A stretch of DNA of 26,983 nt from Candidatus Poribacteria bacterium (lineage in GTDB: Bacteria > Poribacteria > DTPJ01 > WJIO01): assembly GCA_014730235.1 (NCBI GenBank), contig WJIO01000004.1, positions 1 to 26,983 on the forward strand, given 5' to 3'. Position numbers and translations under genes: made by a program. The first letter of the stretch is position 1, and each line of letters opens with the position of its first letter. The notes under the pieces are model-generated. The model made no database searches. It saw only the letters and a list, made by a program, of their open reading frames with translations, and had not been told where the DNA came from. Positions 14,798-22,639 of the stretch are shown here, one piece after another.

Positions 14798-16852
14798 ATG
14801 AATAATCAATCCTTCCTCCTTTATAAAGGATATAAGAGAATTTTCAAATTGAAAGAAAGTTACATTAAGCTTATATGTATTGGGATATGCTTTATATTAA
14901 TTGCCAATACTACGCGCGTATATGCTAATGATGAAGAAACCATAGCTAATTTCAACAAGACCTACAACCGGGCAAAATCAAAAGTCATGATAAGACAAAT
15001 TACAAAACCAACCCTTGCCCAACTGGACTATGCCGCATATAACAAAAATCCCATGTTTCACATCCCGGAACCGTCAAAATTAATTATCCCTGATGTAAAA
15101 CCCGGGTTGAAAGATATGGATTTTAATAACTCCATTGTAAAAGATACAATTACTGATTCTATCAAAGATATACCCCTGACAGATTCTCAAAAGAATTCCC
15201 CTATGGCCTGGACTTCCCTACTGGATTACCTGGCTGAATGGGATTATGACGAAGCCCTGGAGCTTATGATAGTGTCCAGCGAAATTATCACAGAGAAATG
15301 GGATAATGACAGGATATCCCGACCTCTTCAGCAGATAACCACAGCATATCTGCGGGAAGATAAGGGTGAGATATGGGTAAAAATTGAATTTGAATATTTT
15401 GTCAATTTTCTGGATGGTGTTGATGATGAGGATAAAGACGGATACCTGGAGATATACGGACTGATAGACAAGAGTAAATACTCTCAAAAGCTGCTGGCCT
15501 ATATCAAATCTGATTACATGGGTAAAACACTTTCATCCGAGGAGATAAATGATTACTTTTATGATCTGTCGGCTGACTGGTATGAGGCCATCAGAACTGA
15601 AACTCTGGATATTTCTGCCAACAGGCCCTGGCCCAACAAAAACACTGAACCAGAGATAGTCAAGGAAATGAAGGGGTTGACTATCCAGAACGCAACAGCA
15701 GTGATACGCGGTAATCCTTTCGATACCCCTATATATAATATTTTTCTGGTTAAATCATCGTCCAGTCCAGGATCAGAAAATCCTGGCAATACAAGCACGC
15801 AAAAACATAATGAAACAAAACTGGTAACCACCAGCGGCAATGATATGCAGGAAAATATAAAACGATGGCAGGCTGAATTAAAGAATTGGGGGGATGGAAG
15901 CTGGGAAAAATGGGTGGATAAGATTACACCTTTCCGAGATGATATAGAAAAGCAATTAAAAGAGCGGCCAGCGGAAATCAAGGGCCTGATAGGGAAATAT
16001 GGATTTCTGTTCTTTCGCGGCGCGCTGGAATACCTGACCAGCTGTGATCTAAGGCTTCAGGAAAACGAGCGTGATCCATATCCTGCTATTGTGGACTACA
16101 AGAATCAGCTTGAGGCCAAAGGTATTGACTTTTTATTTGTAATAATACCAACAAAAGCGGAGATTTTTCCCAGAAAAATCTCCGCTTTTGCGCCGGATGA
16201 TAAAGAACCTTATGTAACACCCTATACCCGAAAGCTGATGCTGGAATTGGCTGATGCAGGTGTAGAGATAATTGACCTGATGCCGGCCTTTATTGAAGAA
16301 CAAAACGATGAAGAGCTTATATACATGACTCAAGATACCCACTGGACAGCCAGGGGAATACAACTGGCGGCTAAGATTATTGGGGAGCGTATAAAGGCAT
16401 ATTCATGGTATAATAAAGTATGTAAAAATCCCATAAAATATGGTATAAAAGAGGTGGAATTTACCAGAGGAGGCGACATCCGGGGTATGCTGCCGGATAA
16501 TGAAAAATTAAAATACAGACCCATGAAGCTTAAAGCCTATCAGGTTACAAACCCCGACGGCAGTCTATACCAGGACGATAAATCAAGTCCTGTGGTAATG
16601 CTGGGTGATAGCTTCTGTGGCGTCTACCAGGTGGAAGATCCCAAGCATGCGGGATTGTCAGCCCATGTGGCCAGAGAGATCGGCATGCCTGTTGATCTAA
16701 TCGTAGCCTATGGAAGCGGGCCCAAGATCAGAGGTCGCCTGGCCCGAAGGGGAAGCGAGGAAGTCAGTAAAAAGAAGCTGGTTATCTGGACGACTGCATC
16801 AAGGGATTTGTATAATTACTGGTCGCCCTGGTCAATTATCAAGGTTCCATAG
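14798..16852 (+). CDS. AlgJ/AlgX-like SGNH O-acetyltransferase, long N-terminal extension
   Basis: This is a 684-residue exported or membrane-anchored protein with a hydrophobic segment at about 22-42. The C-terminal part (about 380-684) is the AlgJ/AlgX/DHHW-type SGNH domain that O-acetylates exopolysaccharide in the periplasm. It shows GKYGFLFFRG, a TQDTHW motif (D513, H515) and VMLGDSF with the nucleophile S605. Residues 45-330 form an unrecognised domain. It carries an EF-hand-like loop, DEDKDGYLE, starting at D210, that may bind calcium. It is probably the partner of the AlgI-type MBOAT at 19096-20541 and is paralogous in its SGNH part to 20547-22082. A perfect 17-bp-arm hairpin lies within the SGNH coding region (16152-16190). 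GAAAGGG precedes the ATG, 15 nt after the upstream gene. Confidence 0.85.
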   Translation: MNNQSFLLYKGYKRIFKLKESYIKLICIGICFILIANTTRVYANDEETIANFNKTYNRAKSKVMIRQITKPTLAQLDYAAYNKNPMFHIPEPSKLIIPDVKPGLKDMDFNNSIVKDTITDSIKDIPLTDSQKNSPMAWTSLLDYLAEWDYDEALELMIVSSEIITEKWDNDRISRPLQQITTAYLREDKGEIWVKIEFEYFVNFLDGVDDEDKDGYLEIYGLIDKSKYSQKLLAYIKSDYMGKTLSSEEINDYFYDLSADWYEAIRTETLDISANRPWPNKNTEPEIVKEMKGLTIQNATAVIRGNPFDTPIYNIFLVKSSSSPGSENPGNTSTQKHNETKLVTTSGNDMQENIKRWQAELKNWGDGSWEKWVDKITPFRDDIEKQLKERPAEIKGLIGKYGFLFFRGALEYLTSCDLRLQENERDPYPAIVDYKNQLEAKGIDFLFVIIPTKAEIFPRKISAFAPDDKEPYVTPYTRKLMLELADAGVEIIDLMPAFIEEQNDEELIYMTQDTHWTARGIQLAAKIIGERIKAYSWYNKVCKNPIKYGIKEVEFTRGGDIRGMLPDNEKLKYRPMKLKAYQVTNPDGSLYQDDKSSPVVMLGDSFCGVYQVEDPKHAGLSAHVAREIGMPVDLIVAYGSGPKIRGRLARRGSEEVSKKKLVIWTTASRDLYNYWSPWSIIKVP
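16152..16190 (+). repeat. Intragenic perfect hairpin (17-bp arms, 5-nt loop), terminator-like
   Basis: CAAAAGCGGAGATTTTT (16152-16168), loop CCCAG, and AAAAATCTCCGCTTTTG (16174-16190) pair without a mismatch. It lies inside the SGNH domain of the AlgJ/X-like gene, encoding the stretch TKAEIFPRKISAFA. The 3' arm ends in TTTT, giving it some look of an intrinsic terminator on the sense strand. Whether it attenuates transcription is unknown. Confidence 0.85.
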
Positions 16853-16881
16853 AAATTTGTGGAAAAATACAGGAGGTAAGC

Positions 16882-18444
16882 ATGGATCAGGTAGCACAAT
16901 GGATGCGTTTCGAATCTGAATTTATCAGTTCAAATGAATATGATAATCCCCTTCAGGAAGTCAGTATGCAGGTGGATTTTACATCCCCCGATGGTATTAA
17001 ACATAACTTAAACGGCTTCTGGGATGGTGGAAAAAGCTGGAAGGTTCGGTTTTCGCCCACAACAACAGGAACATGGTCGTATAAAACTCAAAGCTCCGAT
17101 TCCGGTCTTGATGGCAATGAAGGCAGTTTTGAATGTGTACCTTATTCCGGTGATAATCCCCTTTATACTCATGGTGCACTTCGTCTTTCGGACAACCGGA
17201 GATACATTGTCCATGATGATGGCACACCTTTTTTCTGGCTGTCGGATACGGCGTGGAACGGTGTGCTTTTATCCACAGAGGATGAATGGGAAAAATACTT
17301 GAAAGACCGGGTTAATAAAAATTTTACAGCCATCCAGTATGTCACAACTCAATGGAGAGCGGCTCAGGGTGACAGGGAAGGAAGGCCGGCTTTTACTGGG
17401 AAAGAGAATATCGCTGTTAATCCCGAATTTTTCCAGCGGATGGATAAACGGGTTAACGCCCTGAATGATCATGGCCTTATAGCGTCTCCGGTATTGATCT
17501 GGACATGCACAGCAAAAGACCCGGGACAGACCGTTCCCAACGACCAGTTGACTATTCTGGCCAGCTACATGGTAGCCCGTTACGGCGCGCATCAGGTTAT
17601 ATGGATGCTGGGCGGTGACGGCAATTACAGGGAGGAAAAGTCCGAACGATGGAAGCAGATTGGTCGGGATGTGTTCGGAGAAGATCATCATCGTCTGATT
17701 ACCATGCACCCGGGCGGCGTCCAGTGGATCGCCGACGAATTTCGCAGTGAACCATGGTTCAGCTTCAACGGTTATCAAAGCGGACATGGCGACAGTGATA
17801 AAACCTTGAGATGGCTCTGTGAAGGCCCTCCGGCTAAAGAATGGGATAAAGAACCAGTAATTCCCATTATCAACTTAGAGCCAAATTATGAAGCCCACAA
17901 GGCCTATCATTCCAAAAAACCTCATGACGCCCATGCAGTTCGTCGGGCCACGTATTGGAGTTTACTGGTATCACCTCCAGCCGGTGTAACCTACGGCGCG
18001 CAGGGAATATGGAGTTGGCAGCTTGAACCGGATGAACCTATGGATCATAAGGGTTCAGGTGTTGCCCAACCCTGGTATGATGTAATAAATCTACCAGGAA
18101 GCAGGCACATGAAATATCTCAAAAAGGTGTTTTCAGACGTAAGATGGTGGGAGCTTGTTCCTGCCCCTGAATTGATGGAAGAACAACCCGGCAAGGACGA
18201 TCCTCATAAATTTGTAGCGGCGGCAGTATCTGCCGATAAAAGTTGGGCGTTTCTATACCTTACTGAGAGAATGACTATTAAGCTGAATATGGATATGCTG
18301 GATGATCCAAAGATAATAAAATGGTTCAACCCCAGAAATGGTCAATGGATGGAAGCTTCGGAAATCGCTGATGGTCAGGATAAATTTACATCGCCTGATG
18401 AGCAGGATTGGGTGTTATTAATAAACGGGAAAGAGGATATATGA
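16882..18444 (+). CDS. GH140-like (DUF5060/DUF4038) glycoside hydrolase, cytoplasmic
   Basis: This is a 520-residue protein without a signal peptide. It has an N-terminal DUF5060-type beta domain (about 1-90: VQVDFTSPDG-like, FWDGGKSWKVRFSPTTTGTW) and a DUF4038/GH140-type TIM barrel (about 100-410: GTPFFWLSDTAWNG, NFTAIQYVTTQW, GLIASPVLIWT). A C-terminal collagen-binding-2-like beta domain follows (about 425-520). GH140 enzymes such as the apiosidase use an Asp in a GGD motif and a downstream Glu. By position these would be D246 in LGGDGNY and E333 in INLEPNYEA. The true substrate may differ. A strong SD (AGGAGGT) precedes the ATG. The stop overlaps the methyltransferase start (ATGA), so translation is coupled. 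Cytoplasmic location suggests action on imported oligosaccharides. Confidence 0.83.
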   Translation: MDQVAQWMRFESEFISSNEYDNPLQEVSMQVDFTSPDGIKHNLNGFWDGGKSWKVRFSPTTTGTWSYKTQSSDSGLDGNEGSFECVPYSGDNPLYTHGALRLSDNRRYIVHDDGTPFFWLSDTAWNGVLLSTEDEWEKYLKDRVNKNFTAIQYVTTQWRAAQGDREGRPAFTGKENIAVNPEFFQRMDKRVNALNDHGLIASPVLIWTCTAKDPGQTVPNDQLTILASYMVARYGAHQVIWMLGGDGNYREEKSERWKQIGRDVFGEDHHRLITMHPGGVQWIADEFRSEPWFSFNGYQSGHGDSDKTLRWLCEGPPAKEWDKEPVIPIINLEPNYEAHKAYHSKKPHDAHAVRRATYWSLLVSPPAGVTYGAQGIWSWQLEPDEPMDHKGSGVAQPWYDVINLPGSRHMKYLKKVFSDVRWWELVPAPELMEEQPGKDDPHKFVAAAVSADKSWAFLYLTERMTIKLNMDMLDDPKIIKWFNPRNGQWMEASEIADGQDKFTSPDEQDWVLLINGKEDI

Positions 18445-19091
18445 AACAAAAAGCATGGAACTGGTTGGCTGTGAATTCCCAGGAGCGGGAATTCTGGTCA
18501 ACGCCGTCGGGTAATGTGTTCGAATTTATATTAAGATTAAAGCAATCAGGGAAAAGTAAAGTCTACGATCTGGGATGCGGCCTTGGTAGGCATTTGTTTT
18601 TACTCATAGAAAGCGGCTTTGAAGTTCATGGCTCTGATTTCTCACTGGATGCCGTTAAGGAAGTAAATGAAGAATTAGAAAAGCTGGAATGTCCTAATCG
18701 TGTTAAGCACGAATCCATGACGGAGATCAGCGAACAGGATGACAGCTATGACGCTGTTATCGCCTACAATGTGATCTATCACTCTTATCTGGCTGATATG
18801 CTGAAAACCTTCCGAAATATCCACCGGATTCTTAAATCCGGTGGATACTTGCTTATTACGTTCCAGGCTAAAACTTCTCCTATATACAACAAAGATGATG
18901 AAGTGGAACCGGGTACGATTGTGAAAAAATACGAACCGGAGGCAGGTATTCCCCACCATCTGGTAGACCGGGAAGAGACCATCAGCATGTTTTCAGACTT
19001 CCATATACTTGACCTGAAATATGTAGAGCATGAATATGATGGTATGAGGCATAAAGGCTGTCATTTTGTAGTTACAGCGGTTAAGAGGTAA
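18441..19091 (+). CDS. Class I SAM-dependent methyltransferase
   Basis: This is a 216-residue soluble enzyme. Motif I is VYDLGCGLGRH (about residues 33-43), and the acidic end of strand beta-2 is in VHGSDFS. YDAVIAYNVIYH and the ILKSGGYLLITF post-motif identify a Methyltransf_11/25-type Rossmann fold. The substrate is unknown; in this operon a sugar or lipid-linked glycan is plausible. The start is the ATG at 18441, overlapping the previous stop by 4 nt and preceded by AAAGAGG. An upstream in-frame ATG at 18408 lies inside the GH140-like gene and is not needed. The conserved KPGG loop reads KSGG here, and that codon lies in a perfect 13-bp hairpin (18818-18847). Confidence 0.87.
   Translation: MKQKAWNWLAVNSQEREFWSTPSGNVFEFILRLKQSGKSKVYDLGCGLGRHLFLLIESGFEVHGSDFSLDAVKEVNEELEKLECPNRVKHESMTEISEQDDSYDAVIAYNVIYHSYLADMLKTFRNIHRILKSGGYLLITFQAKTSPIYNKDDEVEPGTIVKKYEPEAGIPHHLVDREETISMFSDFHILDLKYVEHEYDGMRHKGCHFVVTAVKR
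18818..18847 (+). repeat. Intragenic perfect hairpin (13-bp arms, 4-nt loop)
   Basis: TATCCACCGGATT (18818-18830), loop CTTA, and AATCCGGTGGATA (18835-18847) are exact reverse complements inside the methyltransferase gene. The right arm encodes the usually conserved K-P-G-G turn, here K-S-G-G. The TCC serine codon, rather than a proline codon CCN, is what completes the pairing. Confidence 0.8.
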
Positions 19092-19095
19092 AGGA

Positions 19096-20541
19096 TTGGT
19101 CTTTTCCACCCACATATTTGTATTCTACTTTCTGCCTGTGGTGCTTCTGGTTTACTACGTCATGCCTGATCGCTGGCGACATGCTTTTCTTACCCTGGCC
19201 AGCTACTTTTTCTACGGCTGGACTAACCCCTGGTTCGTGTTTATCATGATGTTTTCAACGATAGTGGATTATGTCTGCGGTCTTATGGTTGCTGGCAAGT
19301 GGAATCCTATGGGTAAAGCTGATAACCCACATGATGGGAATCCTGCATCTATGAAACAGCGCAGATTGGCCGTGTTAATATCTGTTGTAACTAATCTCAG
19401 CCTTCTGGGATTTTTCAAGTATTTTGTCTTTGTCCAGTCCAACCTAAATATCATTCTGGAACTATTTGGAGAAGAAACGTTACAGGTAATGAAAATAGTA
19501 TTGCCTACGGGCATTTCCTTTTATACCTTCCAATCCATGAGTTACACTATTGATGTATACAGGGGTGAAGCAGAGACAGCCGAATCACTGCTGGATTTCG
19601 CATGTTATGTATCACTATTTCCCCAGTTGATCGCCGGGCCCATTGTGCGCTACAGGGATGTAGCCAGCCAACTGGTTAATAGAGACCATACAGCGGAAAA
19701 GTTCACCACCGGGGTTATGCTCTTCATCATAGGATTTGCTAAAAAGATACTTCTGGCAAATCCTATGGGTGAAGTGGCTGACGCTGCTTTTGGTGCAGGT
19801 TCGCTTGTCTGGTATGATGCATGGATAGGTGCAATGGGATATGCCTTCCAGATATATTTCGATTTCAGCGGGTATTCGGATATGGCAGTAGGGCTTGGGC
19901 TTATGTTGGGTTTTCGCTTCCCCATCAATTTCGACTCTCCCTATCGGGCTGACAGCATAACCGATTTCTGGCGTAGGTGGCATATATCCCTGTCTACATG
20001 GTTGAAAGATTATCTTTACATACCATTGGGCGGCAACCGCAGGGGAAATATCCGGACTTATATCAACCTGTTTATTGTCATGTTCCTGGGTGGTTTCTGG
20101 CATGGGGCCCAGTGGACATTTGTTATATGGGGAGGTATACATGGAATAATGCTGGCCGGTGAGCGTATGATGGGTAGGGACAGCATTTACCGAAGACTTC
20201 CCAGAATTATGAGGATAACCATTACGTTTTTGATAATCCTTGTGACATGGGTATTTTTTCGGGCTGAAAGTCTTGATCAGGCAATGAAATATCTTGGATA
20301 CATGTTTGGTATAAACAGGCCATATGCCGGAGCAGAATTAATCGGATCAATAATATATTCAAGAGATCATGTGGTAATGTTTATTGTATGCGCTATAGCC
20401 GTATGGTTCGGAAGGCATAGCTGGAAGATTGTTGAGAAGATAACATTTGCTAAAGTTGTTGTGCTAATTCTGCTTTTTATTATAGCCTTATTTGCTATGT
20501 TTACTCAGAGTTTTAATCCGTTTTTGTATTTTCAATTTTAA
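19096..20541 (+). CDS. AlgI-type MBOAT O-acyltransferase
   Basis: This is a 481-residue polytopic inner-membrane protein, typical AlgI/DltB length, with about ten to eleven hydrophobic segments. Family marks are VFSTHIFVFYFLPVVLLVYY at the N-terminus, GISFYTFQSMSYTIDVYRGE, FPQLIAGPIVRY, YFDFSGYSDMAVGLGLMLGF, and FWRRWHISLSTWLKDYLYIP with H296. The putative catalytic His is H336 in GGFWHGAQWTF. Such proteins pass acetyl groups across the membrane to AlgJ/AlgX/PatB-type partners that acetylate extracellular polysaccharide. Two such SGNH partners flank it (14798-16852 and 20547-22082). It starts with TTG, 4 nt after the methyltransferase stop, with AGAGG/AAGGA upstream. Confidence 0.93.
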   Translation: MVFSTHIFVFYFLPVVLLVYYVMPDRWRHAFLTLASYFFYGWTNPWFVFIMMFSTIVDYVCGLMVAGKWNPMGKADNPHDGNPASMKQRRLAVLISVVTNLSLLGFFKYFVFVQSNLNIILELFGEETLQVMKIVLPTGISFYTFQSMSYTIDVYRGEAETAESLLDFACYVSLFPQLIAGPIVRYRDVASQLVNRDHTAEKFTTGVMLFIIGFAKKILLANPMGEVADAAFGAGSLVWYDAWIGAMGYAFQIYFDFSGYSDMAVGLGLMLGFRFPINFDSPYRADSITDFWRRWHISLSTWLKDYLYIPLGGNRRGNIRTYINLFIVMFLGGFWHGAQWTFVIWGGIHGIMLAGERMMGRDSIYRRLPRIMRITITFLIILVTWVFFRAESLDQAMKYLGYMFGINRPYAGAELIGSIIYSRDHVVMFIVCAIAVWFGRHSWKIVEKITFAKVVVLILLFIIALFAMFTQSFNPFLYFQF

Positions 20542-20546
20542 TAATA

Positions 20547-22082
20547 ATGAGTCAAGTAATTGAAGTAAAATCAAAGAATCGCAGAATAGCTATAATAATA
20601 ATTGTATGCTTTATAATAATTATTTCTATAGTACCTATAATTCAGCTCTTATACGAGTTAAGCTTTGATAAAGCATTACAGGAATTTGATCTATTTAAGC
20701 GTACTCCTACAGTGGCTAATCTCAGATCATACGAGGACACACTGGAGGATAATTCTGTAGTGGCAAAGACTATTCGTCCTTGGTATCAGTGGGTTTCCAC
20801 ATTTTTAATTAATCAGGGAAATGCTGAAGCTGTTATTGGTAAAGATGGTTGGCTCTTCTATCGTCCAAGTCTTGATTATATAATAAGTCCTGAAGAAAAT
20901 TTTTATCGTGAGTTTGGTCCGAAAGCGGTTATAATTGCTTTCAATGAAACATTAAAAGAGCAGGACGTACAACTTATATTACTTCCAATGCCCGGAAAAG
21001 CTTCAATTTATCCAGAATATCTTTCGGATAGATATGATGAATCCCTGGGACCACCTGTAAATCCCCATGCACCGGAGTTTTTCCAGATGCTCAGGAGTAA
21101 GGGAATCCATGTGTTCGATCCTGCCGATATACTCTGGCAGGGAAAGGTTGAATCTCAGGTTTATCTGACTCAGGACACACACTGGTCACCTGATGGTTTA
21201 AAACTAGTAGCAAACCACTTGGCGGAGTTAATTAAGACAAAAAATTGGTTTACATCGGATAAATCTTATTACCTTCAGTCTTATCAGGTTAAACGATATG
21301 GTGATATATACGACATGTTGAACCTGCCGGATGTAAAAGGAAGTTATAACCCCTGGGAAATTATCGTAGAAAAGGTCATAGATTCAGATACCGGAAAACC
21401 TTTTGAGCCAGATCAATCATCCCCTATAGTTTTGCTGGGTGACAGCTTTGTGAATATTTACTCCCATAAGGAAATGGGATGGGGAGAAAACAGCGGCTTT
21501 GGTGAACATCTGGCGGATCAACTGGGCGCGTCTCTGGACATCATAGCCATTAACGATGGAGGTCCCACTACCACACGGGAGACTCTCGCCCGTCGTCCTG
21601 ATGCCCTTGTGGGTAAAAAGCTGGTTATATGGCAGTTTGCCACTCGTGATTTAACAAAAATGGATAGTCAGTGGAAAATTGTAGACATACCAATGCCGAA
21701 AATCCAGCCTCAGCCAGAAAAACCTGTAGTTGAAGAAGATGATTCAACCGTTGTTAAAGCCGAAGTTCTTATAGTATCCAATGTGCCGGATCCAAACCAG
21801 GTGGCCTACAGCGAATGCTTGACATATATAAAATATCGTGTAATATTAGTAGAGCAAGGAAGTTACAATGGTGAAGAACTGCTGGCAGTATTCTGGGGGA
21901 TGAAGAGTTCAAAGCTTATGCCTCCGGCCAGCTTTAAGGTAGGTCAGAGACACCGGCTTGTTATTGAGCCTTTTGATGAGCATCCTGAACTCAGTCATAT
22001 AATGCAGGCCGACGACACTGAGGATTATGAGAATATTCCCATGTGGGTAGTTGAATATTCTTCAATAGACGAAAATGAATGA
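20547..22082 (+). CDS. AlgJ/AlgX-like SGNH O-acetyltransferase with C-terminal beta domain
   Basis: This is a 511-residue protein anchored by an N-terminal TM helix (about 13-36), with the rest periplasmic. The SGNH domain (about 85-375) shows AVIGKDGWLFYRP, LPMPGKASIYPEYL, the TQDTHWS motif (D210, H212), and VLLGDSF with the nucleophile S300. The set of D, H and S matches AlgJ/AlgX acetyltransferases. A further domain of about 120 residues (about 385-511: VVKAEVLIVSNVPDPNQVAY, VFWGMKSSKLMPPASFKVG) may bind glycan. It lies 5 nt after the MBOAT stop. No clear SD is present, so it probably relies on translational coupling. It overlaps the sigma factor gene by 8 nt. It is more canonical than its paralogue at 14798-16852. 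Confidence 0.9.
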   Translation: MSQVIEVKSKNRRIAIIIIVCFIIIISIVPIIQLLYELSFDKALQEFDLFKRTPTVANLRSYEDTLEDNSVVAKTIRPWYQWVSTFLINQGNAEAVIGKDGWLFYRPSLDYIISPEENFYREFGPKAVIIAFNETLKEQDVQLILLPMPGKASIYPEYLSDRYDESLGPPVNPHAPEFFQMLRSKGIHVFDPADILWQGKVESQVYLTQDTHWSPDGLKLVANHLAELIKTKNWFTSDKSYYLQSYQVKRYGDIYDMLNLPDVKGSYNPWEIIVEKVIDSDTGKPFEPDQSSPIVLLGDSFVNIYSHKEMGWGENSGFGEHLADQLGASLDIIAINDGGPTTTRETLARRPDALVGKKLVIWQFATRDLTKMDSQWKIVDIPMPKIQPQPEKPVVEEDDSTVVKAEVLIVSNVPDPNQVAYSECLTYIKYRVILVEQGSYNGEELLAVFWGMKSSKLMPPASFKVGQRHRLVIEPFDEHPELSHIMQADDTEDYENIPMWVVEYSSIDENE

Positions 22083-22638
22083 ATCAATATTAATAAAAAA
22101 ATGTCAGTCAGGATCACAGGAAGCCTTTAGCCTGCTTTACAGAAAATATCACAGTCTTGTATGGCAAATATCCTACGGTATCATGGGCAACAAGCAGGAT
22201 GCTGAAGATGCAGCTCAGGAAGTGTTTACCCGGTTGTTAAGCAGGATAAAGCAATTCCGCTATGAAGCCGCCTTTACATCATGGCTCAGGGTAATGGTAT
22301 CGAATATTTGCAGGGATATGCTGCGCAAGCAGAACCGACATCCTACAGAATCCCTGGAATATTTAAATTCAAATGGTGAATTGAATATAAAGTCTATGTC
22401 AATATCTCAGGAAGAAGCTCTAATTATGGAGGAGCTTCTGGATAATCTCAACGAAAAAATAAGCCTGCTAAAAGAAAAGCACAGGAAGCTTATAATTTTG
22501 AGGTATATTGATGGTTTATCATATAGAAAGATAGCTCAACTGGTTGGATGCACAGAAAGTCAGGTTAAATCAAGGCTTCATCAAGCCCGGGTAAAACTCA
22601 GACATGTATGCCAGAGTCTAAGGAATGAGGGGAAATAA
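22075..22638 (+). CDS. ECF-family RNA polymerase sigma factor
   Basis: This is a 187-residue protein of standard ECF length. Region sigma2 (about 18-90) includes EAFSLLYRKYHSLVWQIS, DAEDAAQEVFTRLL and AFTSWLRVMVSNICRDMLRK. Region sigma4 (about 128-182) includes LKEKHRKLIILRYIDGLSYRKIAQLVGCTESQVKSRLHQAR, the -35-binding helix-turn-helix. It directs RNA polymerase to a specific promoter set. The gene overlaps the preceding AlgJ-like gene by 8 nt and is 1 nt from the next start, so it is expressed with the polysaccharide operon. No anti-sigma gene (membrane zinc-binding or FecR-like) is adjacent, so its control is not visible here. Confidence 0.93.
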   Translation: MNESILIKKCQSGSQEAFSLLYRKYHSLVWQISYGIMGNKQDAEDAAQEVFTRLLSRIKQFRYEAAFTSWLRVMVSNICRDMLRKQNRHPTESLEYLNSNGELNIKSMSISQEEALIMEELLDNLNEKISLLKEKHRKLIILRYIDGLSYRKIAQLVGCTESQVKSRLHQARVKLRHVCQSLRNEGK

Positions 22639-22639
22639 C

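Noticed and set aside
16710-16919. Plus-strand open frame bridging the AlgJ-like and GH140-like genes
   Set aside because: Overlaps the end of one solid gene and the start of the next. The AGGAGGT SD belongs to the ATG at 16882.
18473-18494. GAATTCCC/GGGAATTC inverted repeat at the start of the methyltransferase gene
   Set aside because: Only 8-bp arms; could be chance.
19615-20142. Minus-strand 175-residue open frame opposite the MBOAT gene
   Set aside because: Composition is that of antisense of membrane-protein codons. No start signal or family resemblance.
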